This document shows positions 1 to 5,780 of a DNA stretch of 11,183 nt, one piece after another. Position 1 is the first letter of the stretch; each line of letters opens with the position of its first letter. Source of the DNA: JBHIBA01 sp046758845 (GTDB lineage Bacteria; UBA8248; JACPRG01; G963555815); contig JBHIBA010000141.1 in the NCBI GenBank assembly GCA_046758845.1, positions 1 to 11,183 on the forward strand, given 5' to 3'. The notes beneath the pieces were generated by a model. The model saw nothing but the letters and a program-made list of their open reading frames with translations, did no database searches and was not told the DNA's origin. Made by a program: the position numbers and the translations under genes.

Positions 1-338
1 GCATTCGGGCAAAGACAGGAGCCATCGCAAGGCCCCAGACAACCAGCCCAGCCAACCCCACACCCAACCCCAAGCAGGCCCGGCCATGCAATGCCGGGCC
101 GTCAAAAGTTTTCCGGGGGGTCCCCAGGGGGGCGGGACGCACAGCGTCACTTTTCCGCACTTGCGAGCCTGGTCAATCACCTCTCGGAAGATGCGCGCCA
201 AAAACGCCCGGCTTAAGCGCACATACCTCCAACCGCACCTCAGCCGGCACGCCAGTGCCCAAAAAGCGCCCCCTGGGAAATCCGACCGGTTTTCTAAGCT
301 TGTCCTGAGCGAAGCCGAAGAAAGGCCCCCCAGAGATT
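1..338. repeat. Repeat locus A: composite palindromic intergenic repeat
   Basis: This stretch holds no convincing gene. Positions 73-133 match the reverse complement of locus B1 (1374-1450), including a GGCCCGG/CCGGGCC stem at 77-83 and 94-100 and the core GTCAAAAGTTTTCCGGGGGG at 101-120. Positions 167-278 align without gaps to 5826-5937 in locus C at about 88 percent identity by eye (13 differences in 112). Positions 286-294 and 321-336 again match B1, split by about 26 bases that include TCCTGAGCGAAGCCGAAG (303-320). A small dyad GACGC-aca-GCGTC lies near 136-148. The short open frames here encode low-complexity, Arg/Pro-rich peptides with no recognisable domain. I read this as a B1-type repeat into which a C-type element and a short second repeat have been inserted. 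Confidence 0.75.
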
Positions 339-400
339 AAACTCCCTCCGACGCGCCCTGCTACAGACAAGGCGGCACATTACTCGAACAGAGGGTTAGC

Positions 401-430
401 TTGACGGGGACGTTGAACATTTGGTGTTAT
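401..430 (+). promoter_or_regulatory. Candidate sigma-70 promoter for the enoyl-CoA hydratase gene
   Basis: A TTGACG box at 401-406 is followed after 18 bases by TGTTAT at 425-430, a 5/6 and a 4/6 match to the housekeeping consensus. It lies about 120 bases before the chosen start at 552, just after repeat locus A. Such matches arise by chance, so this is a weak call. Otherwise I see nothing in 341-551 except the ribosome binding site. Confidence 0.3.
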
Positions 431-551
431 CGTCCCGCTCCCAACATGCGCGAATCGGTCTCCTTCTATGGAAACCGTTCCCAATTGCCGCCACGAAGAT
501 GCAAGGAGAACCGCGACCCGCCGGGTCCCTAAAAGCGGAGGAGGATTCCAA

Positions 552-1337
552 ATGACGGTACAGGTTGACAAGAAGGACCGGATTTTCACCGCAACGATTA
601 ATCGGCCGGAGTCCCTGAACGCACTCGATCCGGACACCCGGGTCCGGTTGCGGGGAGCCTTCGAGGAGTTTCGGGAGGACAACGGCCTCTGGGTCGCCAT
701 CCTCACCGGAGCGGGAGAGAAGGCCTTCTGCGCGGGCGCCGACATCAAGAAAACCATCTCCGCATCCCTGGACCAGACCGTCTGGGACAGGCGAAAACCC
801 TTTCTCGGAGAAGGGGACATCTATCCCCTCCTGGAGTCCTTGACCAAACCGGTCATCGCCGCCGTCAACGGATACGCCCTTGGCGGAGGGCTCGAGTTGG
901 CGCTTTGCTGCGACATCCGCGTCGCCTCCGAGACGGCGAGCTTCGGCCTGCCGGAAGTGAACATCGGGATCATGCCGGGGGCTGGGGGAACGCAACGGCT
1001 CTCACGCGTCGTGGGCCTGGCTCACGCCCTGCACATGACGCTGACGGGAGAGCGGATCGACGCGAAAGAGGCCCGCCGCATCGGCCTGACGACGCGCGTC
1101 TGCCCGCCCGCAGAGTTGATGCAGACGGCGCGGGAGATCGCCGAGAGCATCTGCCGGCGGGCGCCCCTCGGGGTGCGATTCGCCAAGGAAGCCATCCGCC
1201 GGGGGGCGGAGATGAATCTGGCCGACGGCCTGCGGCTGGAAAATCTCCTCTCCACGCTCCTGCGGGGGACCCAGGATGCGGTGGAGGGAACGAGGGCCTT
1301 CGCCGAGAAACGGAAACCAGAGTTCAGGGGTGAGTAG
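552..1337 (+). CDS. Enoyl-CoA hydratase/isomerase family protein (crotonase fold)
   Basis: Predicted 261-residue cytoplasmic enzyme that adds water to the double bond of a 2-enoyl-CoA, as in beta-oxidation or in degradation of aromatic or branched acyl-CoA. The length is normal for the family. The CoA-binding/oxyanion segment AFCAGADIK lies at residues 58-66. The second oxyanion-hole segment GGGLELALCCD lies at 111-121, and FGLPEVNIGIMPGAGGTQRL at 131-150. The two catalytic glutamates of true hydratases are both kept: Glu115 and Glu135, 20 residues apart as in rat mitochondrial hydratase (Glu144/Glu164). The start at 552 is chosen because GGAGGAGG (537-544) sits 7 bases upstream. An in-frame ATG at 468 has no such site and would add 28 unconserved residues. 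It stands alone on this strand between repeat loci A and B, so its pathway is not shown by neighbours. The exact acyl-CoA substrate is unknown. Confidence 0.93.
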   Translation: MTVQVDKKDRIFTATINRPESLNALDPDTRVRLRGAFEEFREDNGLWVAILTGAGEKAFCAGADIKKTISASLDQTVWDRRKPFLGEGDIYPLLESLTKPVIAAVNGYALGGGLELALCCDIRVASETASFGLPEVNIGIMPGAGGTQRLSRVVGLAHALHMTLTGERIDAKEARRIGLTTRVCPPAELMQTAREIAESICRRAPLGVRFAKEAIRRGAEMNLADGLRLENLLSTLLRGTQDAVEGTRAFAEKRKPEFRGE

Positions 1338-1490
1338 AGAGGAAATTCTCTGGGGGGCCTTTTTGAAAACCGGCCCCCCTGGACCCCCCGGAAAACTTTT
1401 GACGGCCCGGCATGCGGGTCGATGACCCTTATGGCCGGGCCTGCTTTGGGTTGGGTGTGGATTTGGCTGTGCCGGTGGTCTGTCGCCTGT
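1336..1490. repeat. Repeat locus B, part 1 (B1), inverted relative to locus A
   Basis: It begins on the stop codon of the hydratase gene. AGAGA/TCTCT arms (1336-1340, 1347-1351) come first, then a strong GGGGGGCC/GGCCCCCC stem (1352-1359, 1372-1379) with a 12-base loop. Next is the reverse complement of the GTCAAAAGTTTTCCGGGGGG core (to 1403), then a nested hairpin: outer arms GGCCCGG (1404-1410) and CCGGGCC (1435-1441), inner arms GGGTC (1416-1420) and GACCC (1424-1428). Similarity to the reverse complement of locus A continues through the CTGCTTTGGGTTGGGTGTGG segment (about 1440-1459) and fades by about 1490. The stems could help end transcription of the hydratase gene, but no T-tract follows them. 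Confidence 0.7.
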
Positions 1491-1507
1491 TGGTGGCTTC
1501 TTCCTTT

Positions 1508-1550
1508 GGCCGGACGCCCGCCTTGCTTCGCAAGCCTCCGGCATCCGGCC
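1508..1550. repeat. Long imperfect hairpin in locus B
   Basis: Outer arms GGCCGGA (1508-1514) and TCCGGCC (1544-1550) enclose a second perfect small stem, CTTGC-TTC-GCAAG. It is one of three separate GC-rich hairpins within 190 bases. There is no T-tract, so it is not a clear terminator. Confidence 0.6.
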
Positions 1551-1578
1551 AACAAGCCAGAATTGGCGAAAAGAGCGA

Positions 1579-1596
1579 GGCCGCCAACAGGCGGCC
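1579..1596. repeat. Perfect 7-bp stem hairpin in locus B
   Basis: GGCCGCC (1579-1585), loop AACA, GGCGGCC (1590-1596). The arms are exact complements. It resembles a REP-type palindrome. I did not find another copy of this exact stem in the window. Confidence 0.6.
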
Positions 1597-1677
1597 ACAA
1601 TCTTTCCGCCAAAGAAGGGAGATCCAGAGGAGCCACCGACGAGCCCCCAAGCCGTACCCACGCCCAATGGTCGCAAG

Positions 1678-1696
1678 GCCGAGCCTTTGGCTCGGC
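1678..1696. repeat. Perfect 8-bp stem hairpin in locus B
   Basis: GCCGAGCC (1678-1685), loop TTT, GGCTCGGC (1689-1696). It directly precedes the B2 copy of the AAAGTTTTCCGGGGGGTCC core. On the minus strand it lies about 120 bases downstream of the cupin gene and could act as a transcript-end structure, but no U-run follows it in that direction. Confidence 0.6.
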
Positions 1697-1700
1697 GAAA

Positions 1701-1806
1701 CGAAAGTTTTCCGGGGGGTCCAGGGGGGCGGCTTACAAAAAGCGCCCCCTGGGAAGTTCGGCCGGCACGCAAGTGCCCGGACAGGCCCCCCTGGGAAAAA
1801 CCGGAA
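1701..1806. repeat. Repeat locus B, part 2 (B2), rearranged modules
   Basis: The core AAAGTTTTCCGGGGGGTCC (1703-1721) leads into AGGGGGGC, in the same orientation as locus A and opposite to B1. After it come AAAAAGCGCCCCCTGGGAA (1737-1755) and GCCGGCACGCAAGTGCCC (1761-1778), modules also present in loci A and C. In A and C the GCCGGCACG module comes before the AAAAAG...CCCCCTGGGA module; here the order is reversed. A second CCCCCCTGGGAAAAACCGG segment ends the block. No gene is supported here. Confidence 0.65.
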
Positions 1807-1819
1807 GGCCCGGCGGGCC
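1796..1819 (-). terminator. Possible intrinsic terminator of the minus-strand operon
   Basis: Read on the minus strand, GGCCC-GCC-GGGCC (1819-1807) starts at the last base of the cupin stop codon. TTCCGG and then a TTTTT run (1800-1796) follow. The stem is short (5 bp) and the T-run is separated from it by 6 bases, so it is only a plausible terminator. Overlap with the stop codon is unusual but possible. Confidence 0.35.
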
Positions 1820-2199
1820 TATTCTTCGGCCCTCGGTCTTGTTCGCACCTGATCGGCGTGGCCGGTGGGCGGGGCGAAAATGCCCAGGAACTTCACCGTC
1901 CCTTCGCCCGCGTTTGCATGTCGGTGCTCCAGGCCGGCGGGGATCCAGACAATTGTCCCAGCCCCTGCGCGGTATTGGGCATCTTTCGTGTTCACGCTGG
2001 CGCTTCCCTCGAGGACGATGAGGACCTCGGGATGGGGCCGCGAATGAAACTCCGAAGAACCTCCCGGGGGGATCTCCACGTGATAGAGCTCGAGGCCTTC
2101 ATGGCCGGTTGCGGGGTCGAGGACGACGCGCGTCCGCCGGCCCCCGGACCCGAGATACCCGGGGAGGTCCTCCGGATGGATCGTCCGGACGTCGCTCAT
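1819..2199 (-). CDS. Small single-domain cupin protein
   Basis: 126-residue protein with one conserved beta-barrel (cupin 2 type). Motif 2 is textbook: Gly81, Pro87, Gly89, His92 and Asn96 in GTIVWIPAGLEHRHAN. Motif 1 is FHSRPHPEVLIVLEG (51-65), with His52, His56 and Glu58 but Arg54 where the usual second His of HxH stands, so the metal site may be altered. The ATG at 2199 overlaps the upstream stop codon (ATGA, 2199-2196), which points to translational coupling with the hydantoinase-like gene. No good Shine-Dalgarno is present, and longer in-frame starts inside the upstream gene (to 2322) are less likely. It is the last gene of a four-gene minus-strand operon. Small cupins can be isomerases, dioxygenases, epimerases or ligand sensors; the function here is not determined. 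Confidence 0.85.
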   Translation of the reverse strand: MSDVRTIHPEDLPGYLGSGGRRTRVVLDPATGHEGLELYHVEIPPGGSSEFHSRPHPEVLIVLEGSASVNTKDAQYRAGAGTIVWIPAGLEHRHANAGEGTVKFLGIFAPPTGHADQVRTRPRAEE

Positions 2200-3575
2200 C
2201 GCGAGGCCGTTCCCGCGGCATGGTCCAGGGAGCGGGGAAGGAACCGCCCCGTAGCCGGCTCGGCCGTCACTTCGCCCCCCTCCATGACGATCTTCCCCCT
2301 CAGTATGGTCAGGACGGGCCAACCCTGAAGAGTCTCCCCGTCGTAAGGGCTGAAGTCCGACCCCTGGTGGAGGTTCTTGGTTGCTTGGACCACCCGGGTT
2401 TCTGCCAGGTCCACGATGGCAATGTCCGCGTCCGATCCCACTTGTAGCGTTCCTTTCTTGGGGTAGAGGCCGAAGATGCGGGCCGGCTGGAAGGAGGTCG
2501 CCTCGACGAGGCGCTCCAGGGAGATCTTTCCCTGGTTGACCCCCTGGCTCAGAAGGACCGGGAGCGAGGTTTCAATCCCCGGCATCCCCACGGTGGCCGA
2601 CCACAGGTCCTCTTTGTGCCGGAGCGAGGTCGGCGCGTGGTCCGAGCCGATGGAGGAAAGGACGCCTTCCGCCAGGCCCTCCCAGAGGGTATCTGAATCG
2701 GCCCCCTCCCGGAGCGGCGGGTTGATCTTCCCGATGACCGGATCGAAGTCTTTCGTCAGCGTCAGATACTGCGGGCAAGTCTCCCCGATGACCTGTTTTT
2801 CCTGCGCCCGGGCCTCCCGGATGATGCTCACGCCCTCCTTGATCGTGATGTGGACGATGTAGAGCGGGCAACGGGCGGCGTCGGCGAGGATGATGGCGCG
2901 GTTCATGGCCTCCTCCTCGCAGTAGGGCGGGCGCGTTTCCGTCCACGCAACGTCTTTGCGGCCGCTCGCCTTGAGCTCGTCCTGGAGGGCGAAGAAGACC
3001 TCGATGTTCTCTGCGTGGACCATGGCGATGGCGCCTCGGCCGAGGCGGCCCACCTCACGGAAGCCCCGGAACAGGAGGCCGTCGTCGATCCCCTGGAGGG
3101 GAGGCTTGGCTTCGGCGCCTCGGTAGGACATCCAGAACTTGAAGGAGGTGATGCCCTGGCGGGCCAGCTCGGGGATCTCCCGAACGTGTTGCTCACTCAC
3201 GACGCCGCCGTGGAAGGTCCCGTCCGAGTGGGCGTTCGCGTTGAAGAGGTCCTTCATTTCGGCGAAGTGTTCGAGCAGGCTCCCGGTCGAGAGGATGAAA
3301 TGGATGAGGGTCGTCGTCCCGCCGGCCAGGGCCGCCCGGGTGGATGTGCGGATGGCCTCGTCCATGGGCCAGTCGGGCCAGTGCATGTGGACGTGCGGGT
3401 CGATTCGGCCGGGAAGGACGTATCTGCCCTGTGCGTTGATCTCCCGGGTTCCGGGGAGAGTCTCCTCGGGGGACGCGATGGCCGCGATCTTCTCTCCCCG
3501 CACGGCGAGGTTCCCAGCCGCCCGACCCCAGGGATGAACCAGGGTTCCCCCCCGAATGACGAGGTCATAACTCAA
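2196..3575 (-). CDS. Hydantoinase/dihydropyrimidinase/allantoinase-like amidohydrolase
   Basis: 459-residue metal-dependent cyclic amidohydrolase, predicted to open a ring amide or ureide such as a hydantoin, dihydropyrimidine, allantoin or similar lactam. The length matches D-hydantoinases. Metal ligands of the family are visible: His61 and His63 in DPHVHMHW, Lys146 in SFKFWMSY (the lysine normally carboxylated), His187 in VHAEN, His242 in YIVHIT, and Asp312 in GSDHAPT. The family segments ETCPQYLTLT (265-274) and INPPLRE (284-290) are also present. No ATG fits the N-terminus. TTG at 3575 starts the conserved SYDLVIRGG strand, overlaps the upstream TGA (TTGA, 3575-3572) and has AGGGGGCGGG just upstream. 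The frame is open further 5' to 3962, but that translation is Arg/Pro/Gly-rich and lies inside the LLM gene. It sits between an LLM oxidoreductase and a cupin, downstream of a carbamoylase-like nitrilase. Substrate and stereospecificity are unknown. Confidence 0.9.
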   Translation of the reverse strand: MSYDLVIRGGTLVHPWGRAAGNLAVRGEKIAAIASPEETLPGTREINAQGRYVLPGRIDPHVHMHWPDWPMDEAIRTSTRAALAGGTTTLIHFILSTGSLLEHFAEMKDLFNANAHSDGTFHGGVVSEQHVREIPELARQGITSFKFWMSYRGAEAKPPLQGIDDGLLFRGFREVGRLGRGAIAMVHAENIEVFFALQDELKASGRKDVAWTETRPPYCEEEAMNRAIILADAARCPLYIVHITIKEGVSIIREARAQEKQVIGETCPQYLTLTKDFDPVIGKINPPLREGADSDTLWEGLAEGVLSSIGSDHAPTSLRHKEDLWSATVGMPGIETSLPVLLSQGVNQGKISLERLVEATSFQPARIFGLYPKKGTLQVGSDADIAIVDLAETRVVQATKNLHQGSDFSPYDGETLQGWPVLTILRGKIVMEGGEVTAEPATGRFLPRSLDHAAGTASR

Positions 3576-4567
3576 GGTCCCGCCCCCTGCTGTCGGAGAG
3601 CCGGGATGACCTCCCGGCCGAACAAGCGCACGCTTTCCAACTCTCGGTTGAAGGGGAGGTGCTTGACGATGAAGTGGTTGACCCCGATGTCGAGGTAGCG
3701 GCGCAGCCGGCCGACGATGTCCTCCGGAGTTCCGATGAGGGTCTTTTCCGCCACGACGTCGAGGGGGGCGTCCATATCGTGGTGGATGCGGAAATAGGGC
3801 GCCACGCGTTCGAGCTCCTGGCGTAGGAGGTCTTTGTCGCGGGTGCAACAGCCGTAGAAGCCAACTCCCCAGCGGAAAGCGGAGGGGTCCCGCCCCAACT
3901 CGGAGGCGCGGGCCTGGATCGCCGCCATTCCCTCTGTCATCTGCTCGATCCGGCCCCCCCACGGCATCCAGCCCCGGGTGTGGCGCGCGACGCGTTCCAG
4001 GGTCTTGCCGACGTCTCCGCCCGAAACGATCGGGGGTCCCCCTGCCGTGTAGGGCTTCGGCTCGAAGGAGACCTTTTCAAACCCATAGTGTTTGCCCGAG
4101 TAGGTGACCTCTTCCTGCGTAAAGAGGGCGTGAACGATTTCCAGCTCCTCGTTCGCCATGCTCCCGCGTTTCTCGTAGGGCACCCCGCAGGCGTCGAACT
4201 CGGGCCGGTAGCCGCCCACGCCAAGGCCCACGATGAGCCGCCCCCGGGTCGCGTGATCGAGCGTGCAGATGAGGTTGGCCAAGTGGATGGGGTGGCGCAT
4301 CGGAAACAGGAGAACCGAGGTCCCCAGGATCAGCCGCTCCGTGATTGAGCTGAGCGCCGCGAGGACCATCGTGGCCTCAAAGATTCCTTTCGTTCCGAAA
4401 GGGACGGCGAGGCCGGGCGGGGCGAGAAAGTGGTCGGCCACCCACACGGAGTCAAAGCTCAGACCCTCGGCTTCTCTCGTCAGGGTGCGCAAATGGTCGA
4501 ACGAGACGACGGGATACCCGTCATTGGGGAGCAGGAGGCCGAAGTGGGGCGTTGCGTTTTTCGTCAC
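3572..4567 (-). CDS. LLM-class (luciferase-like) flavin/F420-dependent oxidoreductase
   Basis: 331-residue TIM-barrel protein of the bacterial luciferase superfamily, which uses FMN or coenzyme F420 for monooxygenation or hydride transfer. Family landmarks in order: FDSVWVADHF (38-47), ILGTSVLLFPMRHPIHLAN (80-98), ATRGRLIVGLGVGGYRPEFD (106-125) with the flavin/F420-side glycines, the GKHYGFEKVSFEPKP type segment (158-172), PPIVSGG (178-184), and a C-terminal GTPEDIVGRLRRYLDIGVNHFIV helix-strand. The start is GTG at 4567, with GGAGGAAA about 8 bases upstream. Its stop overlaps the TTG start of the hydantoinase-like gene, and 33 bases separate it from the nitrilase-family gene, so all three should be co-transcribed. 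RutA, the pyrimidine ring-opening oxygenase, belongs to the same superfamily. That is a suggestive parallel given the ureide-type neighbours, but orthology is not claimed. Cofactor choice cannot be settled from sequence by eye. Confidence 0.9.
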   Translation of the reverse strand: MTKNATPHFGLLLPNDGYPVVSFDHLRTLTREAEGLSFDSVWVADHFLAPPGLAVPFGTKGIFEATMVLAALSSITERLILGTSVLLFPMRHPIHLANLICTLDHATRGRLIVGLGVGGYRPEFDACGVPYEKRGSMANEELEIVHALFTQEEVTYSGKHYGFEKVSFEPKPYTAGGPPIVSGGDVGKTLERVARHTRGWMPWGGRIEQMTEGMAAIQARASELGRDPSAFRWGVGFYGCCTRDKDLLRQELERVAPYFRIHHDMDAPLDVVAEKTLIGTPEDIVGRLRRYLDIGVNHFIVKHLPFNRELESVRLFGREVIPALRQQGAGP

Positions 4568-4600
4568 AGGGGTTTCCTCCGCGGTGCCGGCGGACTTCCC

Positions 4601-5536
4601 TCAGGCGCCTTTCCCCGAGACCGATTCGGGTGTTCTCTCTGTGATGAGACCGTAAAGCTCGGGCCTGCGCTCCTCAAAGTAGGGAAGGGTACGGCGGGCT
4701 TCCGAGACCTGAGCGAGGTCCACCGTCGCTCGCAGAATGACCGGAACGTCGGGCGGGGCCTCTGCGACGAGGCCCCCGAAAGGATCGAAGACACAGCTGC
4801 GCCCAAAGAACCGGGTTTTCAACCCGCCCAGCTCCTCGACGCCCGCTTTGTTGCAGGCCGCAACGAAGAGGAGGTTTTCGAGCGAGCGCGTGCGTAGCTC
4901 CACGTGGAACATCTGCTCGGCCGTCGCTGACGGGGAGGGAGACCAGGCGGGAACGTCCGCGACCATCAAGACGAGCTCAGCCCCTTGAAGGGAAAGGACG
5001 CGCCATCCCTCGGGGAATCTGCGATCGTAACAGACGAGGAGCCCCACTCGGGCCTTCGGCGTATCGAAGACAGGAAACCCCTCTCCCGCTGTGAAGAATC
5101 GGTGCTCGTCCACCCCGGTTTTGGGCGTCGCCGCAAGGTGGGCCTTGGCGAATCGATGAGTTGGCCTGCCGTCGGGGAGCGATCCCCGAAGGGGCTGTCC
5201 ATCGGGGCCGAAGATGACGACGCTGTTCAGGCGCGCGCCCGTCTCGGGAAGCAATTCGTAGAAGGGGTAAACAATGTGGCACCTTAGCCGGCGCGCCCGC
5301 TCGCCCACCTCCGCGAGGGCGTCTCCGGTCAGCGCGATGGCCCAATGGTGATGCTCCACGGCGGGGTTCCGGGGGAAGTAAGGAGTCGTCGATAGCTCGT
5401 TGAGGCAGATGAAGTCGGGAGAGCCGGCCCCCGCCTCATCAATCAGGCGGAGGTTCTCCTCCAGGTTGGCCTCGAGGTCCGTTCCGGCGGGCCCCCTTTG
5501 GACGAGCGCCAGTTGAAGGATCCGTTCCTGACTCAA
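4601..5536 (-). CDS. Carbon-nitrogen hydrolase (nitrilase superfamily), carbamoylase/amidase-like
   Basis: 311-residue enzyme of the nitrilase superfamily, predicted to hydrolyse a non-peptide C-N bond (amide, N-carbamoyl or nitrile). The catalytic triad is intact: Glu47 in CLNELSTTPYF, Lys131 in RFAKAHLA, and Cys169 in GLLVCYDRRFPEGWR. The CYDxRFPE form is typical of the amidase and N-carbamoyl-amino-acid, beta-ureidopropionase or N-carbamoylputrescine branches more than of true nitrilases. The start is TTG at 5536, supported by GGGGAGAG a suitable distance upstream and by the conserved QLALVQ first strand. It is the first gene of the minus-strand operon, with a candidate promoter about 150 bases upstream. 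Next to a hydantoinase-like gene, a carbamoyl-amide hydrolase role is the natural inference: it would release ammonia and CO2 from the ring-opened product. The actual substrate is not known. Confidence 0.9.
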   Translation of the reverse strand: MSQERILQLALVQRGPAGTDLEANLEENLRLIDEAGAGSPDFICLNELSTTPYFPRNPAVEHHHWAIALTGDALAEVGERARRLRCHIVYPFYELLPETGARLNSVVIFGPDGQPLRGSLPDGRPTHRFAKAHLAATPKTGVDEHRFFTAGEGFPVFDTPKARVGLLVCYDRRFPEGWRVLSLQGAELVLMVADVPAWSPSPSATAEQMFHVELRTRSLENLLFVAACNKAGVEELGGLKTRFFGRSCVFDPFGGLVAEAPPDVPVILRATVDLAQVSEARRTLPYFEERRPELYGLITERTPESVSGKGA

Positions 5537-5683
5537 GTTGATCTCTCCCCAACCCGTTTGCCCCCGGCCTGGATAGGCGGAGCCGCCGCTTTCGATCGCA
5601 CGCGCGGCTTGGCAAACAATCGCCCAACGGGTCGCCCTTGGCGAGTGATTCGGCGAAACACCTCAGCGGTGAGTCGGTCCCTA

Positions 5684-5713
5684 AACGTAACAAAGGGAGA
5701 AAACGGGTGTCAA
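5684..5713 (-). promoter_or_regulatory. Candidate sigma-70 promoter of the minus-strand operon
   Basis: On the minus strand a perfect TTGACA (5713-5708) is followed after 18 bases by TACGTT (5689-5684), which keeps the key T1, A2 and T6 of the -10 box. It would give a leader of roughly 140 bases before the TTG start at 5536. The perfect -35 box in a GC-rich background is the main support. A small CACC/GGTG dyad lies in the leader. Confidence 0.45.
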
Positions 5714-5780
5714 GAAAATGTACGGGTTCAAGACATATGAGACACGGACGGTGAGCCCGCCCACTGGCGCGAGGAAGATT

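Noticed and set aside
86..340. Short open frames in loci A and C giving similar peptides (LKRTYLQP... / SRHASAQK...)
   Set aside because: The similarity follows from the DNA repeat. The frames have no plausible start context, and the palindromic structure explains the conservation better than coding.
468..551. Longer enoyl-CoA hydratase start at 468
   Set aside because: No Shine-Dalgarno precedes it, and the extra 28 residues are low-complexity. The start at 552 has GGAGGAGG at good spacing.
1352..1379. GGGGGGCC/GGCCCCCC stem as an intrinsic terminator for the hydratase gene
   Set aside because: The loop is 12 bases and no T-tract follows the stem on either strand. It is kept only as part of repeat B1.
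3576..3962. In-frame upstream extension of the hydantoinase-like protein
   Set aside because: It lies fully inside the LLM gene, is Arg/Pro/Gly-rich, and has no family similarity; TTG at 3575 begins the conserved domain.
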